Part shown: positions 52,933 through 63,050 of the stretch, one piece after another | How the letters are laid out: each line of letters begins with the position of its first letter | How positions within the stretch are numbered: position 1 is the stretch's first letter | NCBI GenBank assembly: GCA_963755695.1 | Contig: CAVWLB010000010.1 | Coordinates: 2,852,001 to 2,916,000, forward strand | DNA from: QHWT01 sp963755695 | Lineage (GTDB): Bacteria; Acidobacteriota; Vicinamibacteria; Vicinamibacterales; 2-12-FULL-66-21 | DNA length: 64,000 nucleotides | Reading direction: 5' to 3' | Program-made: the position numbers and the translations under genes | Notes under the pieces: model-generated | Told to the model about the DNA's origin: nothing | Databases searched by the model: none | Seen by the model: only the letters and a program-made list of their open reading frames with translations

Positions 52933-55900
52933 ATGCGTAATACCAGGAAAATCCCAGGCACCAAGCGGGGCCTCAGCCTTATCGCGTTCGTGATAGTGAT
53001 CGCGATTGGAAACTCACCAGCTTCAGCGATTCGTTCGGAACGACAGGGCACAGTTGCTCAGGCCGTTACTGGACACACCACTCAGGCTCTGAGCGTTGAT
53101 GAATCGCGCGCACTGAACAATTACGGACGACTTCCACTCGCCTTCGTCCAGAACATCGGCCAGACCGATCACCGCGTGCGCTACTACGCGCAAGGAAATC
53201 GGTTCGGTTTTTACCTCACGCAGCGAGAAGTGATGCTCGCGTTCGCCGGTAAGGACGCCGGGGCAGGCACTGCGCTCGCGCTGCAATTCATTGGCGCCAA
53301 TCCCCATGTCGAGATCGAAGGCGGAGACCGGGCGCCCGGCGAAGTCAACTATCTCCAAGGCAACGATCCGGCCGCGTGGCACACCCACGTGCCGCGCTAT
53401 GCGACGGCCATCTATCATGAGCTCTGGCCAGGAATCGATTTGCACCTGTATGAACAGTCGGGAGTTCTCAAGTACGAGTTTCACCTCAAGCCTGGTGCCC
53501 GGCCATCGGACGTCCGCCTCGCTTACGCGGGCGCCACCCAGCTCTCGCTCGATGAATCTGGAGCGCTGCTGATCCATACCGGAGCGGGCGAGTTACGGGA
53601 CGCGGCGCCGATCGCATATCAGGAGTCCGGCCTCGGGCGCGTAGAGGTGCAGAGCCGATATTCGCTCAATGGAACGGATGCGAGGCACCGCTTCGCGTTT
53701 GCCGTCAGCGACACCTACGATCGCACTCGCGAGCTGATCATCGATCCGGGGATCCAGTACACGACGTTCATTGGAGGGGGGAGCGACGAGGTCGGTGCGG
53801 GAATCGCCGTGGATGCGTCTGGCAACGCCTACATCGGCGGCACCACGCAGTCGCCGGATTTTCCGACCACGGTCGGGGCGTTCAAGCGAACCGGCGCCAC
53901 CAACAATTTCGCGGAGGCGTTCGTCAGCAAGCTGAACGCATCGGGAACCGCGCTGGTCTACTCCACGTTCATCGGCGGCAGCGACATGGAGTTCGGTCGC
54001 CGGATCGCCATCGACGCGGCGGGCAACGCCTACATCACCGGACAGACCAAGTCTTCGAACTTCCCCGTCACCGCCAACGCTTTCGACAGAACCCTCAACA
54101 TCCCGCAGAATTGCCCGCGCTGCGCCACCGACAACACCGACGGATTCGTGACCAAGCTCAATGCGAGCGGGTCGGCGCTCGTGTATTCGACGTATCTGGG
54201 CGGAACCGACTACGACAGCCCACGCGGAATCGCCGTCGACGCCGGCGGCAACGCGTACGTCAGCGGTGAAACGCTGTCTGCGGACTTTCCCACGACAGCG
54301 GCGGCCTTCCGCAGGACCTACAGTGGCAATTACGACATCTTCGTGACGAAGCTGAATGCGGCGGGATCCGCGCTCGCCTACTCGACCTTCCTCGGCGGCA
54401 CGCAGGTGGACAACGGAGAACGGGTTGCGGTCGATGCCGCCGGTAACGCCTACGTCATGGGTTTCTCGAGCTCGACCGACTTTCCTACGACGCCCGGCGC
54501 CTTCGCGACCACGAACCACGGCGGCTTCGACGTGACCTTGACCAAGGTCAATCCCCCTGGATCAGGCCTGGTCTACTCCACCTACCTTGGAGGGCAGGGC
54601 TCTGACACTGGCGGGGGCCTCGTCGTCAACGATGCCGGCGAGGCATATGTCAGTGGCGGCACGGGATCACTGGACTTTCCCACAACGGCTGGTGCGTTCC
54701 ACACCCCGCCTGACGGCAGCGACAACTTCGTGACGAAGTTCAACGCCGCCGGTTCGGCGCTCGTGTATTCCGCCCTGTTCGGTGGCACCGCGAGCGAAGG
54801 CGCCAACGGAATCGATCTCGATTCGGCGGGAAACGCGTGGATCACCGGCATCACGACGTCCACGAATTATCCGACCACGGCCAATGCTGCCGATCGATCG
54901 TTGAACGGCGGCGCCGACGCGTTCATCTCGGAATTGAATCCGAACGGTTCCGCGCTTCCGTATTCAACGCTGCAAGGAGGCTCACAATCGGATGGCGGCA
55001 ACGACGTGGCGGTCGACAACATCGGTGACGTCTACGTAACCGGCCACACCATGTCGCTGGACTTCCCGGCCACCGTCGGAGCGTTCGACACGGTCTTCGC
55101 GGGAGACCTCTCGGTCTTCTGGGGGGACGCGTTCGTGACCAAGATCGACGTCAGCGCCACAACCAACGCGCCGGTGGCGCCACCAGCAACGCCCGGCACG
55201 CCAAGTCTTCTCGCGCCGGCCAACGCGGACACGCCTCCGCAGCCGATCACCTTCGACTGGACCAACGTGACCAGCGCGGTCTCGTACACGATTCAGATCG
55301 ACGATTCGAGCACGTTCACCGCGCCGCTGGTGCGCGAGGCGTCGGTGACCGACTCGATGTACGCCACCAGCGGTCTGGCGACAACAACTCACTTCTGGCG
55401 CGTGCGAGGCGTAAACAGCGCGGGCGTCGCGGGACCCTGGTCGGCCGTGCGCAGTTTCACACCGCAGCAGGCTCCGCCGCCACCGGTTCTGGGCTCGATC
55501 GATATCAATCCGAATGTTGTGATCGGCGGCGATCAGTCGAGTGGAACCGTGGTCCTCAGCTCGGGTGCGCCGGATGGAGGGGCACTCATCTCGCTGTCCA
55601 GCAGCAATCCTGCCGTGGCGGGCGTCCCGCAATCGACGACTGCTCCGGCGAACAGCTTTACGGCGAGCTTCACGATCAACACCGCCGCCGTGTCGGCGTC
55701 CACGGTGGTTACTATCACCGCGACCTACAATGGAACGACCCGAACGGGTAGCCTGACTGTCAATCCTCCCGGCTCGTCGACGAGCACGCTCTCAAACCTT
55801 GCCCTCAGTCCGACGAGCGTGTCCGGCGGCTCGAGCGCGCAGGGCGCGGTCGTCCTCTCCGCTGCGGCGACCACGGCGACGACGATTACATTGTCGAGCA

Positions 55901-56343
55901 GCAATACGAACGTAGCCGCCGTCCCGGCGAGCGTCACGGTTCCCACCGGCTCTCAAAGTGCGGTGTTCAACATCACGACGACCGGCGTGACCACACAGAC
56001 GCAGGTCACGATCTCTGCAACATTGAATGCGGTTACGAAGACCGCGCCCCTGACGGTCACATCGGGCTCGCCGCCACCGCCCCCGCCACCACAGACTGCT
56101 ACGCTGACCGTCAGCGCCGGCGGTCGAAGCGGCGAACGGGTGACCTCGAGCCCGGCAGGCATCAATGTCGCGACCGGAAGCAGCGGATCGGCCTCGTTCA
56201 ACATCGGCACGTCGGTGACCTTGTCGGTGACCAACGGCCGCTCCGCAATCTGGTCCGGTGCCTGCTCGAGCGGTGGCAGCAAGACCGCGAGATGCACCTT
56301 CACCTTGAACGGCGCCGCCACAGTCAACGCCAACGTGCAGTAG
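52933..56343 (+). CDS. Secreted SBBP-repeat beta-propeller protein with Ig-like C-terminal domains
   Basis: I choose ATG 52933 (MRNTRKIPGTKRGLSLIAFV), behind GGGAGAAG and at the start of a signal peptide; the frame is open from 52825. Residues about 55-280 form the N-terminal domain common in these proteins (PLAFVQNIGQTDHRVRYYA, GIDLHLYEQSGVLKYEFHL). Seven SBBP repeats follow (pattern YST-x-GG, DxxGNAYxxG, DFPTTxGAF), then an FN3-like domain and two Ig-like domains of about 90 residues. A Pro run (PPPPPPP) leads to a last domain ending in GAATVNANVQ. The 1136-residue product is expected outside the cell or on the surface. Function unknown. Confidence 0.88.
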   Translation: MRNTRKIPGTKRGLSLIAFVIVIAIGNSPASAIRSERQGTVAQAVTGHTTQALSVDESRALNNYGRLPLAFVQNIGQTDHRVRYYAQGNRFGFYLTQREVMLAFAGKDAGAGTALALQFIGANPHVEIEGGDRAPGEVNYLQGNDPAAWHTHVPRYATAIYHELWPGIDLHLYEQSGVLKYEFHLKPGARPSDVRLAYAGATQLSLDESGALLIHTGAGELRDAAPIAYQESGLGRVEVQSRYSLNGTDARHRFAFAVSDTYDRTRELIIDPGIQYTTFIGGGSDEVGAGIAVDASGNAYIGGTTQSPDFPTTVGAFKRTGATNNFAEAFVSKLNASGTALVYSTFIGGSDMEFGRRIAIDAAGNAYITGQTKSSNFPVTANAFDRTLNIPQNCPRCATDNTDGFVTKLNASGSALVYSTYLGGTDYDSPRGIAVDAGGNAYVSGETLSADFPTTAAAFRRTYSGNYDIFVTKLNAAGSALAYSTFLGGTQVDNGERVAVDAAGNAYVMGFSSSTDFPTTPGAFATTNHGGFDVTLTKVNPPGSGLVYSTYLGGQGSDTGGGLVVNDAGEAYVSGGTGSLDFPTTAGAFHTPPDGSDNFVTKFNAAGSALVYSALFGGTASEGANGIDLDSAGNAWITGITTSTNYPTTANAADRSLNGGADAFISELNPNGSALPYSTLQGGSQSDGGNDVAVDNIGDVYVTGHTMSLDFPATVGAFDTVFAGDLSVFWGDAFVTKIDVSATTNAPVAPPATPGTPSLLAPANADTPPQPITFDWTNVTSAVSYTIQIDDSSTFTAPLVREASVTDSMYATSGLATTTHFWRVRGVNSAGVAGPWSAVRSFTPQQAPPPPVLGSIDINPNVVIGGDQSSGTVVLSSGAPDGGALISLSSSNPAVAGVPQSTTAPANSFTASFTINTAAVSASTVVTITATYNGTTRTGSLTVNPPGSSTSTLSNLALSPTSVSGGSSAQGAVVLSAAATTATTITLSSSNTNVAAVPASVTVPTGSQSAVFNITTTGVTTQTQVTISATLNAVTKTAPLTVTSGSPPPPPPPQTATLTVSAGGRSGERVTSSPAGINVATGSSGSASFNIGTSVTLSVTNGRSAIWSGACSSGGSKTARCTFTLNGAATVNANVQ

Positions 56344-56371
56344 ACGACGCCACACAAAACGCAGAATCAAC

Positions 56372-56399
56372 CTCGGTCCATCCCCGTGGATGGACCGAG
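56372..56399 (+). terminator. Hairpin after the SBBP gene
   Basis: CTCGGTCCATCC, four bases, GGATGGACCGAG: a perfect 12-bp stem 29 bp after the stop. There is no clear T run, so termination is likely but not certain. Confidence 0.6.
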
Positions 56400-56473
56400 C
56401 TGTCTCGAGGTGAGCTGGGCTATAGTGTGCCCCGATTAGCCGGACGCCGCTGTACCGACTGCTAGGAGCACAC

Positions 56474-57434
56474 ATGAAACGTGAATTCGTTCTCGGCGCC
56501 CTGGTGATCCTGGGAGGGCTCTCGGCGGCCCTGAGTGCGATCGAACCCGCACGGCAGGGCGCCGGCCAACAGCCATCCGCGAGTGCCCTTCAGGTCGACA
56601 AGATCAAGGACAACCTGTACGTGCTCCGAGGTGGCGGCGGAAACAGCGCGGTATTCATCTCTGCCAGCGGCGTCATACTCGTCGACACCAAGCTGCCCGG
56701 GTGGGGAAAGCCGATTCTCGAAAAGATCAAACAGCTCACCGACAAGCCGGTCACGACGATCATCAACACTCACACGCACTTCGATCACGTCAGCGGCAAT
56801 GTCGACTTTCCACCGACCGTCGACATCGTCACCCACGAGAACACCGCCAGACTGATGCGGGAGATGCAACCGCCGGTAGGTTATCCTGACGCGCCGAGAA
56901 AGATGTTCGAAGACAGCAACGGAGTCGGGCTACCCAAGCGCACCTTCAAGGATGAGATGACGCTCGGCAGCGGCAACGATCGCGTGGAGCTCCACTACTT
57001 CGGCCGAGCCCACACCGGCGGCGATGCATTCGTGGTCTTTCCCACCCTTCGCGTGATGCACGTGGGCGACGTCTTCCCGGTCAAAGGGATGCCGATCATG
57101 GATGCCAACAACGGCGGCAGCGGGATCGAGTACCCGACCACGCTCGGCAAGGCAGCCGCGCTAGAGAATATCGACGTCGTGATCACAGGGCCACAACGCG
57201 ACGACGCTCACGATGGGCGACCTGAAAACGTTCACGGAGTTCATCGAAATTTTCGTCGAGGCAGTGAAATCAGGAAAGAACGACGGACGAACGCTCGACG
57301 ACGTCGTCAGCTCCTGGAAGGTGCCGAGCCGGTTTCTGGAAGCGGGTTATGCCCAGCCGTCATCCAGCGCCAAGGACCAGAATGCCACGCGGATGCGCCA
57401 GAACGCGGAATTCATCTGGAAGGAGCTGAAATAG
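56474..57434 (+). CDS. Secreted metallo-beta-lactamase-fold hydrolase (one frameshift)
   Basis: It starts at ATG 56474 behind AGGAG with a signal peptide (EFVLGALVILGGLSAALSA). The fold shows the zinc motif THTHFDHVSG, HENTARLM, the third ligand region GRAHTGGDAFVVFP and HVGDVFPVKGMP. The frame breaks after DVVITG near 57192; one extra C hides HNATTLT, after which the second frame continues MGDLKTFTEFIEIFVEAVKS to 57434. Restored length about 319 residues. Substrate unknown; the family includes lactamases and many other hydrolases. Confidence 0.85.
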
Positions 57435-57481
57435 ACGCAACCCGATGCAGGTGAGATTTCGGAGGGCTGCCGTCACCTGCT

Positions 57482-57513
57482 GAGGCTCGAGAGCGGGCAC
57501 TCTCGAGCCTCAT
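57482..57513. terminator. Bidirectional terminator-like hairpin
   Basis: TGAGGCTCGAGAG, six bases, CTCTCGAGCCTCA: a perfect 13-bp stem midway between the converging MBL-fold and TonB-receptor genes. Confidence 0.7.
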
Positions 57514-57522
57514 GCATCCATG

Positions 57523-60500
57523 TCAGAACGTCACGCGGGTGACGAGTTGCAACGTCCGCGGCGGCGCCACGCCGTTGATGGTCCCGAAGCCATTTGGCTG
57601 CACCAGATTGCCGTTCGCGTCGTACGGCAGGTTGGTGATGGTCTTGTCGGTCAGGCTGGCGAAGTTGGCCGTCGCGTTGACGCCCGTGAACTGCGGGTGG
57701 TTCAACGCGTTGAACATGTCGACGCGGAACTCGAACTTCATGTTTCTCACCAGTGCGAAGTTCTTCGAAAGCGACATGTCGAGGTTGTTGGTAGGCGGAT
57801 TGCGCAGGAACAACCGGGCCGACTCGTCGCCGCGGCTCCCGGGCTGCGGCGGCGCAAAGCACGTGGTGTTGATCTGTTGGTACGGATTGTCGCCGTAACC
57901 GCCTCCCGGGTTGCATGTCACAACCACGCGCGCGTTCGGAGTGTCGGTGCCGGTGAGATTCTGCGAGCCGATGTCGGGGATCGAAAAGCCGACGGCATAT
58001 GGCTGGCCGCTCGACCACCGGTAGACCCCGGAGACCTGCCAGTTGTTCACTGCCACGCCGAGTACTTTGCTGTGCGTCAGGGTCGGCGTCTGATAAATCG
58101 CATTGAGCACGACGTTGTGCGTCCGGTCGTAGCCCAGTAGCGAGTAGTCGAGCTGCTTCGTCTGCTCTTTGGTGAGGTTCGGCACCCCTGCGTCGAAGTC
58201 AGTGCTGTTGATGCCGAGCGCCTTGCTCCAGACCCAGAAGCCGGAGAACATGAACCCCCGGTCGAACCGCCGGCTCACCGACGTCTGCAAACCGTTGTAG
58301 TTGGCGTACCCGCTGTAGTCCCAGAGCCGGATGTCGCCGTAGCCGACGAATGGACGAAGGAAGTCGTTCGGCAGCGCCGACGATCCCAGCTGCGCGCTCG
58401 GAGCCCGTGTCTGGTCCTGGTTTTGCGGTTGGAAGGTTGCCCCGAACGGGAGCGCATTGATGTGCACCTGCCGCAGCAGGTCGGTCGACTTCGAGCCGAC
58501 ATAGGCGAGGTCAACAATGATGTCGTTCCACACCTTGTGCTGCACGCCGACGTTCCATTGATTGACGCGCGGGCGGCTTGAAGTCGAAGGCGGTGGGATT
58601 GAGCGACAGAGTCGGGTTGGGGTCTCCACCAGCCGCGGTCAGATCCTGCAGCCGCCCCCAGGTCAGCGCCGAGTTCAGCACACCCGGCGCGTTGGAGATC
58701 ATGTCGAAGACCATGTTCCCCTGTGGACGGTCGTAGAAAATGCCAAAGCCGCCTCGGACAATCGTCTCGCCTTTGCCGGTCAGGTCGTACACGCCGCCAA
58801 TGCGAGGCGAGACCCTGAAAGCGTTTCCGTTCTGGAGCTGGTCGTCGATGCCCTGCCCAGCCTGGAACGCGCCGTTGAACCGGTTCGATTCAGGCGTGAG
58901 CCGGCCGATGAACCGGGCATCGACCGTGTTGGCCAGCGTCGGCGCGACACCTGCGGCAATCAGCGCGGGGTCCATCCCGCGCCGGTTGGCGTCCGAGCAG
59001 GGGGACGCGCCGACGCAGACCGGTGTAAACAGCGTCGCGGCCGCGTTCGTATCGAATCGATCCGGCAGGAAATTCGAGGCCTGCAGCGTCGTGTCCCACT
59101 GCGGCGTCAGATAGTAGAAGCGCAGGCCATAGTCGAACGTCAGCCGGTTGCTCGGCTTCCAGTTGTCCTGCGCGTACCACTCGAAGTTGCGGTACCGCCA
59201 CTCCGGCAGCGCGTACTTGGATGCCTGCGTGTAGCTGTTGAACACGCCGGTCGCCGCGTTCGCGTAGCTGTACCCCGTGTCGAAGGGGTTGCTGGAATTG
59301 TCGGTAAAGTCGATCTGACTGTTGAAGCTGGCGAAGATGCTCTGAGGCTTGAAGCTGTTCTGGTAATAGAAACCGGCTTTCGACGCATGAGAGCCCCAGA
59401 CCTTGGTGATGTTCGCGATCACGTCGTGGGTCACGTTTTCGTTGGTGAACGGACCACGATCCGTCTGATATTGACCGGCGTTGCCGGTCCGTCCGCCGCG
59501 GAAGACGAACCACGGGACGTAGTCCGCCTGAACGGCATCGGGAAAGAGCAGCGGCAGCGACGACACTCCCGCATTCGACCGGAACAACGGCTGCAGCTGA
59601 AGCTGATAGTTCAACGAGTTCGCCGCTCTGCCCCAACTCAGTTCGACGGAGGTCGTGTGGTTCAACGTGCCGGTCGCCGACAGCATGTAGTTCGAACCCG
59701 GATGCAGGAACAGCACCGGCGTCGGAAGCTGATCGCTTCCGTTGCCGGCCCAGGTCGTGCCATACGCCTGCGTGATGTCTTCCTTGTTCTTCATGTAGCG
59801 GCCGGTGACGCGCCAGCTGGCGCTTGCCTGGAAGTCCATCCTGAGCAGATCCTCGCGGCGCGGTGAGCTATCGGGAACCTGGCTGGTGAAATTCAGGCCG
59901 CTGCCTCCCGAAAAGTTCGGCAACGGGTAAATGTTCAACGCCGCGAGCCCGGGTCCGTAGAGCCGGTTCGCCGGAATCCTGCCGAGCACGCCGCCATCCT
60001 GGAAACACCCGCTGGTGTTGCCGGGACCGCACGGCAGACCGGTGCTGAAGTCCCGAATGAACGGATATGGATGGCCGCTGCTGTCGACGCTCTGTGAGAA
60101 GTCACCCTGCCGCTCGAGCGCGGTCGGTACCGTCGCCTGATGCAAGGTTGGTGGGTCGGTCCGCCGCTGCCACTCCTGGCTCCAGAAGAAAAACAGCTTC
60201 GTCTTGCCCGAGTTGAATCCCGGGAAGCTCACTGGCCCGCCAATCGTGTAGCCGGAATCGTTGCGCGAGGTGTCAGGTTTCGGGATCGCCGGAGTGTTCC
60301 GGTCGTTCAGCCAAGTGTTCGCGTCCCACGCCGAACGCCGCCCATACCAGTAACCTGACCCGTGGAAGTTCTGCGTGCCGCTCTTGGTGACCACCTGCAT
60401 CTGGCCACCGACGGCGCGCCCATACTCCGCCTGGTACGAGTTGGTGAGGATCTTGAACTCGGCGACCGAATCGATGTTCGTGGTCACCATGTTGCCGCCG

Positions 60501-61132
60501 TTGTTGCCGGTGTCGATGTTGGCCACGCCGTCAATCGTGATGTTGTTGGATTCCGGCCGCTGGCCGTTTACGGTGAAGCCGTCGACCGTTCCGATTTCCG
60601 TGCCGGCCGAACTCCCGGACAACACTCCGGGCACCAGGGTCGCGAAGTTGAACAGCATCCGGCCGTTGCTGGCGATGTTCTCGAGCGCCTGGCTTTCCAG
60701 CGTGAACGAGCGCTCGCCGCTGTTCGACTGCACTTCGGCAACCCGGCTCGAGACGGTGACCTCCTCGGTCATGTTGCCGACTTCCAGGGTGAGCGCCCCT
60801 GTCGACAACTTGTCGTTCGCGTTCACCACAAGGTTGCTGCGTTCGAGTGTCTTGAACCCCTGAAGAGTAGCCTGGAGTGAATATGTATCTGGACGGACAA
60901 TCGGGAAGACAAAGCGTCCACCCTCGTCGGTCTGTGCGGTGAGCACGTTTCCCTGCGTGCGGCTGGTAATCGTAACCGTGACGCCCGGCAGGACCAAGCC
61001 TTGTGAATCCTGGATGGTTCCCGAGACGGATGCGCTCGTCGTCTGGGCTCGAGCGATCGTCGGATGAACGCCAACGACAGAGGCCACAAGCACCAGAGCC
61101 AACGCTCCGTTGAAGCCTCGCAACTGCGACAT
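57523..61132 (-). CDS. TonB-dependent outer-membrane receptor with N-terminal carboxypeptidase-like domain (one frameshift)
   Basis: I choose ATG 61132 (MSQLRGFNGALALVLVASVV), the start of a signal peptide; the upstream part of the frame is leader DNA. Residues about 30-110 form the regulatory-like beta-sandwich (SGTIQDSQGLVLPGVTVTIT), then the plug (VSSRVAEVQSNSGERSFTL, NITIDGVANIDTGNNGGNM, YQAEYGRAVGGQMQVVTKSGT). The long barrel runs to the C-terminal TLQLVTRVTF, an outer-membrane end with Phe. The frame breaks at FDFKPP near 58571; one extra base there restores RVNQWNVGVQ. Total about 1200 residues. Such proteins import or bind large substrates in Acidobacteria. Substrate unknown. Confidence 0.88.
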
Positions 61133-61310
61133 AACCACGCCTCCTTCCAGCTCGCTGTTCTTCTCCTCTTCTCCTCCCTGACCTACGGACAGACCCGAAC
61201 CTGGGGGCACGTTCGAGCCTCGAATAAAAATCTCAAGAGAGATCAAAAAGATGTGTATGGCGTGACGCGGATCAAAGTCAACGGTAATTGTTATCTCGTC
61301 TATTGCCTGA

Positions 61311-61345
61311 ACAACTCCAGCGCAGTTGATGCACAACTCCAGCGC
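61311..61345. promoter_or_regulatory. Two direct 13-bp repeats, candidate operator
   Basis: ACAACTCCAGCGC occurs at 61311-61323 and 61333-61345, 22 bp apart (two helical turns), between the NifA-like gene and the receptor gene. On the receptor strand TTGACTTTGATCC follows about 30 bp downstream. It may be the site of an activator or repressor of the receptor gene. Confidence 0.4.
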
Positions 61346-61443
61346 TGTGGGCGGAGGGCTCACGCCGATCGATCGGCACGAAGCATCCGCGGCTAAGCGA
61401 GTCGCCGAGGAGTCCGGCGGGAGGTGTCGAGAGGGATCGCCAG

Positions 61444-63027
61444 CTACTGCTGGAAGCGCCGCCAGTCGATCCGGTATTTGCGGATCTTGTAGTTGACGAT
61501 CCGGGGCGTGGCCTGCAGCAGGCGCGCGGCCTTGGCGCGATTTCCACGGGCCATCTTCAGCGCGTCCTGGATCAAATCCTTCTCGAACGCTCCAAGCGAG
61601 GCGGCCAGCGAGCGCATCGAGGACGCATCGGTCGTGTCCGCCATCTGCAGCGTCGGCGGCAGGTGGTGTGCGTGGAGAACTTCACCGTCGCAGACGAGCA
61701 CTGCGCGCTCCATCACGTTCTGCAGCTCGCGAACATTGCCCGGCCAGTGGTAGGCCATCAGCATGTCGATTGCCGGCGTCGAGATACGGCGGATCCGCTT
61801 GCGATGATCCGAGGCCAGGCGCTCGAGGAAGTGATCGGCCAGCAGCAGGACGTCGGTCTTGCGTTCACGCAGCGGCGGCACGTAGATGCTGAACACGTTC
61901 AGGCGATACAGCAAGTCTTCGCGGAAGCTGCCGGCAGCAATCGCGTCTTCCAGATTCTTGTTGGTGGCGGCAATCAAGCGGACGTTCACCTTGACGGGAT
62001 CGACGCCGCCCAGCCGCTCGAATTCGCGCTCCTGCAGGACGCGCAGCAGCTTGACCTGGACGGCGGTGTTCACCTCGCCGATCTCGTCGAGAAACAGCGT
62101 GCCGCCGTCCGCGCGCTCGAAGCGTCCCTGCTTGCGGTTGATCGCGCCGGTGAAGGCTCCCTTTTCGTAGCCGAACAACTCCGACTCGATCAGCGTGTCG
62201 GGGAGCGCCGCGCAGCTGACCTTGATGAACGGCTTCGACGCACGCTGGGAGTTGTAGTGAATCGCCTGGGCAATGAGCTCCTTGCCGGTGCCCGACTCGC
62301 CACGAATCATGACCGTGGTGTTGGTGCGGGCGACCTGGGTCATCTGCTCGCACACGTCGTGCATCAGCCGGCTGGTGCCGAGGATCTGCGAGAAGTCGTA
62401 GCGCTCGCGCAGCTCCCCTTGCAGCCGCACGTTTTCCTGCACCAGCCGTTCGCGGTCCGCTTCGATCAAGCGCTGCACCTTGATCGCCTGCGCAATCATC
62501 GAGGCGACGACCCCGAAGAACTTCGCCGTTCGCTCGTAGTTGCGATCCGGCTTGAACCTGAGCTCGAGCGCCAGCACCCCCGCCGCCCGCCGGTGCAGCA
62601 GCAACGGCACACAGACGAACGTGCGCTCGTCCTCGTCCGGGTGACGGTCGGCAAGCGCCGGCTCCCGGCTGACGCGAGGAACGACCAGCGGACGGCCGCT
62701 GGCGAGCACCTGCACGGCGAGTGGACCGCCGGGAATGCCGGTATGCCATCCGCGATCGTGGCCGGTGCCGACCGCGGCCGCCACCTGGAGCCGCACCTTG
62801 TCGTCGGAAGCGAGCGCCACCGCGCTCCGTACCGCGTCGTGCGACTTCTCGAGGATTTCGAGCACTCGATGCAGCGCCGCCTTGAAATTGATCGCGCTCG
62901 AGAGCGCCTGGCTGATCTCGACCAGCGATGTCAGCTTGCGGATCTCCCCGGACTGGCGCACGCCGACATCCACGTGACCCGCGCTCGTACCGCCAGCCTT
63001 CTCCATCGCGCTCATCGATCCTGCCAT
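61444..63027 (-). CDS. Sigma-54-dependent activator, NifA-like (GAF-AAA-Fis)
   Basis: The 527-residue protein has an N-terminal GAF domain (about 30-185; LTSLVEISQALSSAINFKAAL), the AAA+ domain with Walker A GESGTGKE, the sigma-54 contact loop GYEKGAFTGA and Walker B GGTLFLDEIGE, and the C-terminal Fis helix-turn-helix (NRAKAARLLQATPRIVNYKI). The end TPRIVNYKIRKYRI is very NifA-like, but no nif genes are in the window. It probably senses a small ligand through GAF and activates sigma-54 promoters elsewhere. It lies 23 bp after ppc on the same strand. Confidence 0.93.
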   Translation of the reverse strand: MAGSMSAMEKAGGTSAGHVDVGVRQSGEIRKLTSLVEISQALSSAINFKAALHRVLEILEKSHDAVRSAVALASDDKVRLQVAAAVGTGHDRGWHTGIPGGPLAVQVLASGRPLVVPRVSREPALADRHPDEDERTFVCVPLLLHRRAAGVLALELRFKPDRNYERTAKFFGVVASMIAQAIKVQRLIEADRERLVQENVRLQGELRERYDFSQILGTSRLMHDVCEQMTQVARTNTTVMIRGESGTGKELIAQAIHYNSQRASKPFIKVSCAALPDTLIESELFGYEKGAFTGAINRKQGRFERADGGTLFLDEIGEVNTAVQVKLLRVLQEREFERLGGVDPVKVNVRLIAATNKNLEDAIAAGSFREDLLYRLNVFSIYVPPLRERKTDVLLLADHFLERLASDHRKRIRRISTPAIDMLMAYHWPGNVRELQNVMERAVLVCDGEVLHAHHLPPTLQMADTTDASSMRSLAASLGAFEKDLIQDALKMARGNRAKAARLLQATPRIVNYKIRKYRIDWRRFQQ

Positions 63028-63050
63028 GGTAGTCCCCCGCTGAATGTTCC

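Noticed and set aside
61444..63027. Nitrogen fixation regulator NifA proper
   Set aside because: The architecture is NifA-like, but no nif genes or NifA-specific cysteine linker is seen, so only a general sigma-54 activator is called.
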